Assembly (NCBI RefSeq): GCF_030445035.2
Contig: NC_080702.1
Coordinates: forward strand, 11,850,029-11,914,028
Direction: 5' to 3'
Source: Dasypus novemcinctus
Taxonomy: Eukaryota > Chordata > Mammalia > Cingulata > Dasypodidae
Length of the DNA stretch: 64,000 bases
Shown here piece by piece: positions 1-12,037 of the stretch. Under the pieces are notes generated by a model, which saw only the letters and a program-made list of their open reading frames with translations, had not been told where the DNA came from and made no database searches. The position numbers and the translations under genes were made by a program. How positions within the stretch are numbered: position 1 is the first letter of the stretch; each line of letters starts with the position of its first letter.

Positions 1-1237
1 GGGAGCGAATAGGCATAGGGAATTGGAATAAGCTTTACTGGGTTATGACTTGCAACATAAGTCCTAGGCAAAATTTCAGAATCCAGAGATATGTACATCA
101 TTGTGAAAACAAGGCAGACTGAGAATTTTGGAGTTGGGGGTATTCAGCATCACTGCCACACAGGGAACATAATATTCAAAACAAAGCTGGATACTGGGGG
201 ATTTTCAAAGCCCTTTCCCAACAGGAAGCATCAAGGCAGATTGGCCATAGAAAGAGACCTGTGATGGCAGAGGGGTCACGAAAGGCTGCAAGATGGGCTG
301 CAACTAGACCACTGATTACTTCACTGGTGGTGGAGAGGTCCTCCAGGCAAGGGACACCTCTATGGGGAAAACTCAGAGGTGAGAAATAAGGCAGTATTTT
401 GGAACAACCAGGAAGAAAGACATACTGAATTCGTTTATTTAATAGAAGTAGGAAGATTACTAAGGTAGGAAATGTTTAATATGAGTGGGAAGATTACTGT
501 TCTAGGAACTGACAAGCAGTAGTAGGGGCTCCTGCTCTGTTACTGTCTCTGAGAAATTGAACCAGTGACTGAATGTACTTCTGCATCATTTCTCCATGGA
601 TGAGAAGGTGATATTAGTTGTATGAACTTCAAGATGCTGTTCTGAAATTCAATCCAAACATAACCCCAGTTATTGTTTATATACAGAGTCAATTATAGGC
701 AGAAGACTCAAAATAACAGTTTTCAGGAGGCATTGGTAAACAGAGGAGAGGCCAGAAAAACAAAGACATCTTGAATATGGTGGTGTGAGGACAGTAAGCA
801 TGAAAAGAATGGACAGATATAATTGATGGAACAAAACCAGATGCTCTTTCATTTCCAAGTGCTATATTCCATGGCTAATTCCTATTTCTTCCAACATTAG
901 ACCAAGAATAAAATATTTAGAAAATTTACTAGGTTTTCTTGCCTTGGTATTCCTATGTTACTAAATTTAGCATTTTTTCATTACTTTTTATCCATTTATG
1001 TGTTTATATTCAGTTCTACATGACAACTCAAAAGCCACCTAATCTGAGCGACCTTGCCAGACCACCCTTTCCTGCATAGGGCATCTCTTGTCATTCGATG
1101 GCCTTCTCCTCTGCATTTTTTTGCTTCATAAATCAGGGCACCAACTGAAAGATAAAATATAAACTCTAAATACTAACTCACTAAAGTATTAACTTGGAGG
1201 GCCAAAATTAAAATTAAAATTGGTGACTTGAACATTT
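1..1237. other. AT-rich intergenic DNA, no gene seen
   Basis: I see no convincing exon, RNA gene or identifiable repeat here. The single open frame (670-858, minus) is short and has no recognisable domain. Old, highly diverged interspersed repeats may be present but I could not name them. Confidence 0.6.
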
Positions 1238-1249
1238 AAAATATGTTTT

Positions 1250-1850
1250 TTTAAGATTTATTTATCCTCCCTCCCCTCTCCCTCCCACTCCCCCTCCCCA
1301 CCCCACCCTGCTTTTTTGCTGTCTGTATCCATTCACTGTGTGATCTTCTGTATCTATTTCTCTTTTTGTCCTTTTCTCATCTCTTCTTCTCTTGGATTCG
1401 ATCCTGGGGACCTCTGATGTGGAGGGATTTTCCCTGAGTCTCCCTGTCAGCTGCACCACCTCAGTTCCTGGTCTCTGTTGTGCTTCACCTTGACTCTCCC
1501 CTTCATCTCTTTTGTTGCATCATCATCTTGCTATGTGACTCACTTGTGCGGGCACTGGCTCACTGTGGGGACACTCAGCTCACCGCATGGGCACTGACTC
1601 ACTCCACAGGCACTGGCTCACCATACAGATACTCATGCAGGCACTGGCCTTGCCATACATGCACTCAGCTTGCTGTGCAGGTACGTGCATGGGAACTTGT
1701 GTGGGCACTCGGCTTGCTGTGCAGACCCTGGCTCACCACGCAGGCATCCTTTCTCTTCTTCATTTTCACCAGGAGGCCCCAGCGATTGAAGCCAGGTCCT
1801 CCCATACGGTAGGCAGAAGCCCTATCACTTGAGCCACATCAGCTTCTCTC
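1250..1850 (-). mobile_element. Long tRNA-derived SINE (DAS-type)
   Basis: Read on the minus strand, the element opens with a tRNA-like head (about 1790-1850) containing box-A-like and box-B-like stretches. It then has a low-complexity body rich in repeated 'gcactggctcac'-like words (plus-strand reading, about 1550-1740) and ends in an A-rich/AATAAATCTT tail at 1250-1275. It is flanked by a 12-bp direct repeat, aaaatatgtttt, at 1238-1249 and 1851-1862, which marks it as a complete retroposed insertion. At about 600 bp it is longer than the other SINEs in the window because of the internal repeats. Open frames through it (for example 1480-1812) are not genes. Confidence 0.75.
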
Positions 1851-2112
1851 AAAATATGTTTTAATGAATTGAAGCATGTAAAATGCTCCTATGCTAATAA
1901 TGAAGAAAATTTCCTCCAATTAATGTCCTGAACAGTAAATATTAAAAACGAACATGCACTAGAGACTGAAAGATTTTGCTTTTTGACACTCTCCTCCCTT
2001 TTTGTGCAAGATAAGTTAAGATTTTTCTATCATGTGAAACGATACTTCCTGCAATCACATATTTTTCTTTCCTTTTTTGAGTTGGTATTAGCTGTGTACT
2101 TGGCTATCCAGT

Positions 2113-2515
2113 TGTTGGAAACTGAGGCATGGTGGTCTCACAAAGGGAGATGTGCTGTTTCCAGGGCTAAGCTTTTAACATAGGAATGCAGCAATTAAGC
2201 CTTTCGAGTCAGCAGGACAGAGCTGTCCCGGGCAGGGAGAAATACGAGTAAACACACTTTGTAGTTTGAAAGGAATACTAAATCTTTGTATTTAGAGATA
2301 AGTTCCTTAATTTACCAGTCTTGTTAATGGGTAGTTACACTGTTTGTTTTCTCAATAGTTTGAGTATATATAATGCCACAGGTAGAAAATAAAGTTGTCT
2401 GATGAGTGACTACTCGCAGACCCCCTGATCCCAGCTTTCTCTTTCTTTCTTTGTTTCACTCTCTCCTTTTCTCTTTCTTTCATTCCTGATACCCTTCAGG
2501 TCCAAATCTCCAACA
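2113..2515 (+). mobile_element. Solo LTR, betaretrovirus-like family (copy 1)
   Basis: This 403-bp element begins TGTTGG and ends CCAACA, forming inverted termini. It is flanked by the 6-bp target-site duplication tccagt (2107-2112 and 2516-2521). A TATA-like sequence sits near 2364 and an AATAAA signal near 2387, followed by a pyrimidine-rich stretch, as expected for U3-R-U5. The same LTR family occurs at 49434-49838 and as the 3' LTR at 61500-61921. A 6-bp duplication fits class II (betaretrovirus-like) integration. No internal proviral sequence is left, so it is a solo LTR formed by LTR-LTR recombination. Confidence 0.85.
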
Positions 2516-2596
2516 TCCAGTTTTCCACTCTCTTGACCTTAGTTTTGCTTATAAAATCTTAATGTGCTTCTCTGCAGTGTTCCCAGGTGTAATTTG

Positions 2597-2975
2597 TTTT
2601 TGTTTTTTAAAGATTTATTTTTTATTTATTCCTTTCCCCTTTCTCCCAACCCCCCATTGTCGGCTCTGTGTGTCTATTTGCTGGATGTTCTTCTTTGTCT
2701 GCTTCTGTTGTCAGAGCATCAGCTCACCGTGTGTACAGTGCCATTCCTGGGCAAGTTGAACTTTATTTCGCCCTGGGTGGCTCTCCTTACGGGGCGCACT
2801 CCTTGCACATGGGGCTTCCCTATGCAGGGACACCCCTGCGTGGCACGGCACTCCTTGTGTGCATCAGCACTGCACACGGGCCAGCTGCACATGGGTCAAG
2901 GAGGCCCCAGATTTGAACCGCAGACATCCCATGTGGTAGACGGATGCTCTAACCACTGGGCCAAGTCCGCTTCCC
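2597..2975 (-). mobile_element. DAS-type tRNA-derived SINE
   Basis: The minus-strand element has a tRNA-like head with intact box-B-like sequence (about 2905-2975), a GC-rich tRNA-unrelated body containing the 'caaggagtgc' words typical of all copies in this window, and an A-rich tail reading AAATAAATCTTT at the low-coordinate end. A perfect 16-bp direct repeat, tcccaggtgtaatttg, flanks it at 2581-2596 and 2976-2991, so the ends are secure. The overlapping 142-residue frame at 2564-2992 is a SINE artefact. Confidence 0.9.
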
Positions 2976-3475
2976 TCCCAGGTGTAATTTGATGCAGTCT
3001 CCAGTTTTGCTCATTTTTCATACAGAATAAATAATTTTATCTTCATGGTCTGTATCTCTCCCTTCCTTTTTCTCTCCAGTTCTCTCTCTCTTCACCTTTT
3101 ATTATCAGCTAGAAATCCATGCCATCTATGCCATTTATGTGAAGCAATAAAGTAATACACATTTTTTTGTGATACCCTTCATATGGTAAGATCCTGAGTG
3201 CCTTGGAATCATCAGTGCATGATATTCTAACAAAACTTTGAGAATTAATATTTCAATAAAGTACTGTGATAACTTGCAACTAAAATTGGGAGTCCTGACT
3301 CCATTGTCATATTGGATAACAGAGTTTGAGGTATGCAAGTTTATTTATCTTTTACCACAGACTGCGTTTGGATTCTGTTGCTGACACTGATTAATCAAAT
3401 CATTAATACTGCAGAATATAGGGTAGGGCATAGGGTAATAAAAGATTGAGGTTTTTTAGCTAGTAATGATAATTA

Positions 3476-3715
3476 TTATTTTAGCTAACATTATTGTCCT
3501 AGGCCTGATGTTGAGTGCTTTAGTATGCACTTGTTCATTTCATTCTTACAGCAATCCTATGAAACAGATACCAGTATAAATCTCATTGCACAGAGAGGAA
3601 ATAGAATACATGGAGAGCTTTTTAAAAATTATCAAGACCACAGAACTAGAGTGAGATGGATCTAGGCCTTGACACTACCCCAGTTTGACTCTAAAGTCTA
3701 TCCTCCTAACTTTAT
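3476..3715 (-). mobile_element. MIR-like ancient SINE fragment
   Basis: The plus strand resembles the reverse complement of a mammalian MIR: an 'agctaacatt...' start, an 'aatcctatgaaacagat' core, 'cacagagaggaaat' and a tail matching the tRNA-like end. It is highly diverged and has no visible target-site duplication, as expected for a MIR of this age. Recognised by eye only. Confidence 0.6.
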
Positions 3716-4643
3716 CCTTGTTATCATTTGGTTGTATCTATTTTATCTACTGATCTGTTCATCTCTCTGTGAACCATTTGCAAGTAAGTTGCAGACATCA
3801 AACCACCTCACCCTTAAATACTTTAGTTTGCATATTCTAAAATAAGAATATTTTCCCACACCTAAGAAAACTGACAATAACCTTCTAATTCTATAATCTT
3901 ATGTAAATGCTGACCAAATTAAAATTTCTTCTTTCGTTTCATTTAATCTAGACTAGTCCCCCACTTTTTCCTTTATTTTTTTGAAAATGATATTGACTTA
4001 TGAGAAGACCTGGCCAGCGGTCTTTCAGAAATTCCCCTTCTTGTATTGGTCTTATAATTCTGCCATGTCATTAACTTGTTTTTCTATGCCATGTGTTTTT
4101 AGTAAACAGAAAGATTAATCTAAAGGCTTGCCTAGATTGGGGTTGCAATTATTTAAAAGAATACTTCATAGAAAATGTTGAATTTCATGCTGTCACCACT
4201 GTATTGTCTCAGTATAAATGATGCTACCTATGATCATTTGGTTAAAGTGGTGACCACTTCATTGAAGCCCATTTTTGGTTTATGATTTTTTACTAACTGA
4301 AAAATAATCTGTAGGATGATACTGTGGCAAGATATAAATAGTGCATTCCCCAGTAATGTTTGGGTGATCACAATAATCCTTGCGTGATTTAATTATTACT
4401 GTGGAGCTGCAAAGTACATATTTCTAGCATATCATATTTCTATTATTCCTTTCATATTTCTTCCATTACTTTTTAAAGGAGTGTCCATGATTATTTTGTG
4501 ATGTTTACCACATGAGCAGGAGGAGTAATTGGTGAAATGTGATTTTTTTTGTTTCATTTCTGATATAAATATATTCTCTCTCAAATTTCAGAATTTAATG
4601 TTTAAAATGGCTTAATTTTCATTCGATGTGCTGAACAGCTGCC
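3716..4643. other. AT-rich flank left of the macrosatellite
   Basis: No gene is seen. The sequence is AT-rich up to about 4640 and then changes abruptly to CpG-rich array sequence, which defines the left array edge to within a few bases. Confidence 0.6.
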
Positions 4644-5452
4644 ATGTGTGCGGGGGCCGGGGTGAGGGTCGCCTGCGCGCCTGGGCGGCGGTGGGCGTGG
4701 CCGGCCCAGGGCGCTGGGGCGCCTGCGCCCTGGTCCCGGCTTGGCGGGCGTCGGAGAGCGGTCAACGGCGGCGTGAGAGGCCCGGCGCCTGACCCCGGCG
4801 CCGGCTGGGCGCCCCGAGAAGAGGGGGTGGGGCGGAGGCAGCGGATGGAGCGAGAGGGGGCTTGGATCCCACAGGGCTGTTGGATGCGCTTCTCCCGCTG
4901 GCAGGTGTCGGCACTAATTGCTTCCCTCCGTGGCGAGGGCCATCTTCTCCCTCTCAGCTGCCCTGGGCAAGTCCAAGAACCTGAGCGCAGGTGGTGCACC
5001 TGGGCTGAGGCTCAGGTCCCAGCTGGCACGGGGCCTGTCCAGAGACATGCAGGCATCTGTCTCCTGAGCATGCACCAACCCAGTGCCAGGCTCAGCTGCA
5101 GCCAAAGTGACTGAAGAGGCACGGGGCGGGAGGCCCCTCTTCAACCGACGCCCCCCAGGCAAGAGCACGGATTCCCAAGTAGGGCCCACCGGCAGGGCCC
5201 TGGGGCCCAGAGCCACCTGCCATCCGCGTAGACCCGGGTGTCCCCGCAGCCCTCAGGAGCACCAGTGCCCAGGGCTTTATCGACTAGGCAGCTGCGCCAA
5301 GGCCAGAAGGGCTATCTGCTTTCGGGTGGAAATCTTGACAGGATACCTGTGGAACTGCCTGCTAGGGTAGCTAGGAAGGACAATCAAGAGGAAAATCACC
5401 TGGTTGCGTGGCGTGCTCTGGCCGAGCGAAATGTGCTGAAGATGACGGGTTC

Positions 5453-5505
<53 letters not shown>

Positions 5506-6815
5506 AAAAGTGATGGTTACGACTCCAGTCAGGGCCCAAACAAGCCATACGTCCGCTTCGGACGGTCACCATGGCTGCTGAGAATGTCCCTGGTCCATGG
5601 AACACCTGGACCTGTAAGCCCACTTGACCGCAGTGCCTCAAGGGAGCAGAAACTATTTCCACGGAAAAGCCTCACCACCCAATAGGTACGCAGTGCCGAT
5701 TTGCGTCCCCAGAGCCCAGAGAAAAGGAAATCGCTCGTTCCTAAGGTCCGAAAGAGGAGGGCGAGAGGAGAAAGGGCTGGCTCATTGGTAGGGGTCGTAG
5801 GGGTGCGCAGGGGCCCCTCTCATGCCAGAAAAGAAACACAGAGAAAGAGAGGTCAGGGAGAAGGCAGAGGGAAGACTCTGGGCCTCTCCTCTCTGGGAGA
5901 CAGGCCTGGCAGGGAGCCCAGGCCCAAGCCCGCAGGCCGCCGGTGGGAAAGGCCAGGGTTCCCCTGACCGAAGTTGGAGGTGACAGCGATGGGAGACAGC
6001 TTGTCCGTGACCATTGCCGTGGGAGAGACCTGCAGGGCAACGCCGGCCAGCCCTAGGTAGGCCGCCTGCTTGATGAGGCCTCGGGGACTTTGGTTGGCGA
6101 GGAAGCCCTGTCTGTCTTCAGAGGGAGCCGGCAGCCTGGCCCAACCCAGACCCTTGGCCTGGACCAGGTGAGCTCTCGGATGGAGAGGGGGTCTCCCAGC
6201 AGTCCCCGATCTGGCCCAGGGGTCCCTTCCCCCACAGCCCCTTGGGCAAGGGGCTCTGCCCCTCCCCCTGCCTTGGAATTCAGCCCTCTGCCCTGCAGCC
6301 AGTGTGAGGAAGGAACCATTCCTACCCAACAGTGGCCCCTAGCGGTGGAAGTTGTGGCTCTGACTTTGGGCAAGGGAGCCGCTTTCTTGTTCCTGGAGCT
6401 TCTTCTGTCTCTTGGCTTTTCAGCAGACATCCAGGGGAGAACACCTGTCCAGGACACAATAGCAGAGCTTCTCTTCTAGCCCAGTCCCCAGCCAGCAGGC
6501 TCCTCCCACGTCAGGGGTCCGCCAGCCCTTCCATGCCCGTGGGCTCCTGGTGGCATTCGGTGTCTAGGTTTCGGAACCCCGTTTCCCCCAGCGCTTGAGG
6601 TTTCCTTGGCAGTGGACACGCTCCCCGGGCTGCATCCGGCGGGTCTGGGCAGGATGCCTATCGGCCGCATCTGTCCCGGCACTGCCACTGGGGACAACTG
6701 CCGGGTGGAGCAAAGGCCCCCTCATCGGTCACAACTGTCTTGCCACTCCCGGCCTTGGGCACCTCCCGCCAGCGGCCACCGTCTCCAGAGCAACCAGGCG
6801 GGGCGGGGTCGGGGC
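4644..6815 (+). repeat. Macrosatellite unit 1 (edge unit)
   Basis: At 2172 bp this is the most divergent full unit, as is common at array edges. It has private changes in the GC block (near 4740, 4769 and 4790) and around 5970-6060. The left end abuts AT-rich DNA without a preceding partial unit. (TTTA)n lies at about 5453-5503 and the CTCF-like 17-mer at 6332-6348. Confidence 0.9.
6332..6348 (-). promoter_or_regulatory. CTCF-like motif, one per macrosatellite unit
   Basis: Read on the minus strand, the 17-mer ccaccgctaggggccac fits the CTCF core in 12-13 of 14 positions. The usual GGC triplet near the end is GCC here, which could weaken binding. Copies start at 6332, 8510, 10694, 12882, 15054, 17232, 19417, 21618, 24285, 26465, 28651, 30827 and 33041, and all are identical. 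Conservation by itself says little because the whole unit is highly similar. Confidence 0.35.
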
Positions 6816-7031
6816 GAGTGTGTGAGGGCCGGGGTGAGGGGCGCCTGCGCGCCTGGGCGGCGGTGGGCGTGGCCGGCCCAGGGCGCTGGGGCGCCTGCGC
6901 CCTGGTCCCGGCTCGGCGGGCGTCGGAGAGCGGTCAACGGCGGCGCGAGAGGCCCGGCGCCTGCCCCCCGGCGCCGGCTGGGCGCCCCGAGAAGAGGGGG
7001 TGGGGCGGAGGCAGCGGATGGAGCGAGAGGG
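6786..7031 (+). promoter_or_regulatory. CpG-island-like block of the macrosatellite unit (shown for the unit 1/2 junction)
   Basis: This block, present once per unit, is extremely GC- and CpG-rich. It contains GC boxes of the SP/KLF type (ggggcggggt, ggtgggcgtggcc, tggggcgga) and two GCGCCTGCGC stretches that resemble one half of the NRF1 palindrome. It lacks a TATA box. About 90 bp downstream is a GGCCATCTTC word (near 7110) resembling the YY1 site on its reverse strand. Together these look like a TATA-less CpG-island promoter. Promoter activity and direction are inference. Confidence 0.45.
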
Positions 7032-7626
7032 GGCTTGGATCCCACAGGGCTGTTGGATGCGCTTCTCCCGCTGGCAGGTGTCGGCACTAATTGCTTCCCT
7101 CCGTGGCGAGGGCCATCTTCTCCCTCTCAGCTGCCCTGGGCAAGTCCAAGAACCTGAGCGCAGGTGGTGCACCTGGGCTGAGGCTCAGGTCGCAGCTGGC
7201 ACGGGGCCTGTCCAGAGACATGCAGGCATCTGTCTCCTGAGCATGCACAAACCCAGTGCCAGGCTCAGCTGCAGCCAAAGTGACTGAAGAGGCACGGGGC
7301 GGGAGGCCCCTCTGCAACCGACGCCCCCCCAGGCAAGAGCACGGATTCCCAAGTAGGGCCCACCGGCAGGGCCCTGGGGCCCAGAGCCACCTGCCATCCG
7401 CGTAGACCCGGGTGTCCCCGCAGCCCTCAGGAGCACCAGTGCCCAGGGCTTTATCGACTAGGCAGCTGCGCCAAGGCCAGAAGGGCTATCTGCTTTCGGG
7501 TGGAAATCTTGACAGGATACCTGTGAAACTGCCTGCTAGGGTAGCTAGGAAGGACAATCAAGAGGAAAATCACCTGGTTGCGTGGCGTGCTCTGGCCGAG
7601 CGAAATGTGCTGAAGATGACGGGTTC

Positions 7627-7679
<53 letters not shown>

Positions 7680-8993
7680 TTTAAAAAGTGATGGTTACGA
7701 CTCCAGTCAGGGCCCAAACAAGCCATACGTCCGCTTCGGACGGTCACCATGGCTGCTGAGAATGTCCCTGGTCCATGGAACACCTGGACCTGTAAGCCCA
7801 CTTGACCGCAGTGCCTCAAGGGAGCAGAAACGATTTCCACGGAAAAGTCTCACCACCCAATAGGTACGCAGTGCCGATTTGCGTCCCCCGAGCCCAGAGA
7901 AAAGGAAATCGCTCGTTCCTACGGTCCGAAAGAGGAGGGCGAGAGGAGAAAGGGCTGGCTCATTGGTAGGGGTCGTAGGGGTGCGCAGGGGCCCCTCTCA
8001 TGCCAGAAAAGAAACAGAGAGAAAGAGAGGTCAGGGAGAAGGCAGAGGGAAGACTCTGGGCCTCTCCTCTCTGGGAGACAGGCCTGGCAGGGAGCCCAGG
8101 CCCAAGCCCGCAGGCCGCCGGTGGGAAAGGCCAGGGTTCCCCTGAGCGAAGGTGGAGGTGACGGCGATGGGAGACAGCTTGTCCGTGACCATTGCCGTGG
8201 GAGAGACCTGCAGGGCAACGCCGGCCGGCCCTAGGTAGGCCGCCTGCTTGACGAGGCCTCGGGGACTTTGGTTGGCGAGGAAGCCCTGTCTGTCTTCAGA
8301 GGGAGCCGGCAGCCTGGCCCAACCCAGACCCTTGGCCTGGACCAGGTGAGCTCTCGGATGGAGAGGGGGTCTCCCAGCAGTCCCCGATCTGGCCCAGGGG
8401 TCCCTTCCCCCACAGCCCCTTGGGCAAGGGGCCCTGCCCCTCCCCCTGCCTTGGAATTCAGCCCTCTGCCCTGCAGCCAGTGTGAGGAAGGAACCATTCC
8501 TACCCAACAGTGGCCCCTAGCGGTGGAAGTTGTGGCTCTGACTTTGGGCAAGGGAGCCGCTTTCTTGTTCCTGGAGCTTCTTCTGTCTCTTGGCTTTTCA
8601 GCAGACATCCAGGGGAGAACACCTGTCCAGGACACAATAGCAGAGCTTCTCTTCTAGCCCAGTCCCCAGCCAGCAGGCTCCTCCCACGTCAGGGGTCCGC
8701 CAGCCCTTCCATGCCCGTGGGCTCCTGGTGGCATTCGGTGTCTAGGTTTCGGAACCCCGTTTCCCCCAGCGCTTGAGGTTTCCTTGGCAGTGGACACGCT
8801 CCCCGGGCTGCATCCGGCGGGTCTGGGCAGGATGCCTATCGGCCGCATCTGTCCCGGCACTGCCACTGGGGACAACTGCCGGGTGGAGCAAAGGCCCCCT
8901 CATCGGTCACAACTGTCTTGCCACTCCCGGCCTTGGGCACCTCCCGCCAGCGGCCACCGTCTCCAGAGCAACCAGGCGGGGCGGGGTCGGGGC
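6816..8993 (+). repeat. Macrosatellite unit 2
   Basis: This 2178-bp unit has the 'cggcggg' GC-block variant, (TTTA)n at about 7627-7683 with one extra TTTTA break, and the CTCF-like 17-mer at 8510-8526. It carries the 'ctgggg' state at the ~8870 marker. Confidence 0.9.
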
Positions 8994-9806
8994 GAGTGTG
9001 CGGGGGCCGGGGTGAGGGGCGCCTGCGCGCCTGGGCGGCGGTGGGCGTGGCCGGCCCAGGGCGCTGGGGCGCCTGCGCCCTGGTCCCGGCTCGGGGGGGG
9101 CGTCGGAGAGCGGTCAACGGCGGCGCGAGAGGCCCGGCGCCTGCCCCCCGGCGCCGGCTGGGCGCCCCGAGAAGAGGGGGTGGGGCGGAGGCAGCGGATG
9201 GAGCGAGAGGGGGCTTGGATCCCACAGGGCTGTTGGATGCGCTTCTCCCGCTGGCAGGTGTCGGCACTAATTGCTTCCCTCCGTGGCGAGGGCCATCTTC
9301 TCCCTCTCAGCTGCCCTGGGCAAGTCCAAGAACCTGAGCGCAGGTGGTGCACCTGGGCTGAGGCTCAGGTCGCAGCTGGCACGGGGCCTGTCCAGAGACA
9401 TGCAGGCATCTGTCTCCTGAGCATGCACAAACCCAGTGCCAGGCTCAGCTGCAGCCAAAGTGACTGAAGAGGCACGGGGCGGGAGGCCCCTCTGCAACCG
9501 ACGCCCCCCCAGGCAAGAGCACGGATTCCCAAGTAGGGCCCACCGGCAGGGCCCTGGGGCCCAGAGCCACCTGCCATCCGCGTAGACCCGGGTGTCCCCG
9601 CAGCCCTCAGGAGCACCAGTGCCCAGGGCTTTATCGACTAGGCAGCTGCGCCAAGGCCAGAAGGGCTATCTGCTTTCGGGTGGAAATCTTGACAGGATAC
9701 CTGTGGAACTGCCTGCTAGGGTAGCTAGGAAGGACAATCAAGAGGAAAATCACCTGGTTGCGTGGCGTGCTCTGGCCGAGCGAAATGTGCTGAAGATGAC
9801 GGGTTC

Positions 9807-9867
<61 letters not shown>

Positions 9868-11177
9868 AAAAGTGATGGTTACGACTCCAGTCAGGGCCCA
9901 AACAAGCCATACGTCCGCTTCGGACGGTCACCATGGCTGCTGAGAATGTCCCTGGTCCATGGAACACCTGGACCTGTAAGCCCACTTGACCGCAGTGCCT
10001 CAAGGGAGCAGAAACGATTTCCACGGAAAAGTCTCACCACCCAATAGGTACGCAGTGCAGATTTGCGTCCCCCGAGCCCAGAGAAAAGGAAATCGCTCGT
10101 TCCTAAGGCCTGAAAGAGGAGGGCGAGAGGAGAAAGGGCTGGCTCATTGGTAGGGGTCGTAGGGGTGCGCAGGGGCCCCTCTCATGCCAGAAAAGAAACA
10201 GAGAGAAAGAGAGGTCAGGGAGAAGGCAGAGGGAAGACTCTGGGCCTCTCCTCTCTGGGAGACAGGCCTGGCAGGGAGCCCAGGCCCAAGCCCGCAGGCC
10301 GCCGGTGGGAAAGGCCAGGGTTCCCCTGAGCGAAGGTGGAGGTGACGGCGATGGGAGACAGCTTGTCCGTGACCATTGCCGTGGGAGAGACCTGCAGGGC
10401 AACGCCGGCCGGCCCTAGGTAGGCCGCCTGCTTGACGAGGCCTCGGGGACTTTGGTTGGCGAGGAAGCCCTGTCTGTCTTCAGAGGGAGCCGGCAGCCTG
10501 GCCCAACCCAGACCCTTGGCCTGGACCAGGTGAGCTCTCGGATGGAGAGGGGGTCTCCCAGCAGTCCCCGATCTGGCCCAGGGGTCCCTTCCCCCACAGC
10601 CCCTTGGGCAAGGGGCCCTGCCCCTCCCCCTGCCTTGGAATTCAGCCCTCTGCCCTGCAGCCAGTGTGAGGAAGGAACCATTCCTACCCAACAGTGGCCC
10701 CTAGCGGTGGAAGTTGTGGCTCTGACTTTGGGCAAGGGAGCCGCTTTCTTGTTCCTGGAGCTTCTTCTGTCTCTTGGCTTTTCAGCAGACATCCAGGGGA
10801 GAACACCTGTCCAGGACACAATAGCAGAGCTTCTCTTCTAGCCCAGTCCCCAGCCAGCAGGCTCCTCCCACGTCAGGGGTCCGCCAGCCCTTCCATGCCC
10901 GTGGGCTCCTGGTGGCATTCGGTGTCTAGGTTTCGGAACCCCGTTTCCCCCAGCGCTTGAGGTTTCCTTGGCAGTGGACACGCTCCCCGGGCTGCATCCG
11001 GCGGGTCTGGGCAGGATGCCTATCGGCCGCATCTGTCCCGGCACTGCCACTGGGGACAACTGCCGGGTGGAGCAAAGGCCCCCTCATCGGTCACAACTGT
11101 CTTGCCACTCCCGGCCTTGGGCACCTCCCGCCAGCGGCCACCGTCTCCAGAGCAACCAGGCGGGGCGGGGTCGGGGC
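8994..11177 (+). repeat. Macrosatellite unit 3
   Basis: This 2184-bp unit has the poly-G GC-block variant, (TTTA)n at about 9807-9866, 'gtgcagat' at 10055 and 'aaggcctg' at 10104. The CTCF-like 17-mer is at 10694-10710. Confidence 0.9.
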
Positions 11178-11990
11178 GAGTGTGCGGGGGCCGGGGTGAG
11201 GGGCGCCTGCGCGCCTGGGCGGCGGTGGGCGTGGCCGGCCCAGGGCGCTGGGGCGCCTGCGCCCTGGTCCCGGCTCGGGGGGGGCGTCGGAGAGCGGTCA
11301 ACGGCGGCGCGAGAGGCCCGGCGCCTGCCCCCCGGCGCCGGCTGGGCGCCCCGAGAAGAGGGGGTGGGGCGGAGGCAGCGGATGGAGCGAGAGGGGGCTT
11401 GGATCCCACAGGGCTGTTGGATGCGCTTCTCCCGCTGGCAGGTGTCGGCACTAATTGCTTCCCTCCGTGGCGAGGGCCATCTTCTCCCTCTCAGCTGCCC
11501 TGGGCAAGTCCAAGAACCTGAGCGCAGGTGGTGCACCTGGGCTGAGGCTCAGGTCGCAGCTGGCACGGGGCCTGTCCAGAGACATGCAGGCATCTGTCTC
11601 CTGAGCATGCACAAACCCAGTGCCAGGCTCAGCTGCAGCCAAAGTGACTGAAGAGGCACGGGGCGGGAGGCCCCTCTGCAACCGACGCCCCCCCAGGCAA
11701 GAGCACGGATTCCCAAGTAGGGCCCACCGGCAGGGCCCTGGGGCCCAGAGCCACCTGCCATCCGCGTAGACCCGGGTGTCCCCGCAGCCCTCAGGAGCAC
11801 CAGTGCCCAGGGCTTTATCGACTAGGCAGCTGCGCCAAGGCCAGAAGGGCTATCTGCTTTCGGGTGGAAATCTTGACAGGATACCTGTGGAACTGCCTGC
11901 TAGGGTAGCTAGGAAGGACAATCAAGAGGAAAATCACCTGGTTGCGTGGCGTGCTCTGGCGGAGCGAAATGTGCTGAAGATGACGGGTTC

Positions 11991-12037
<47 letters not shown>

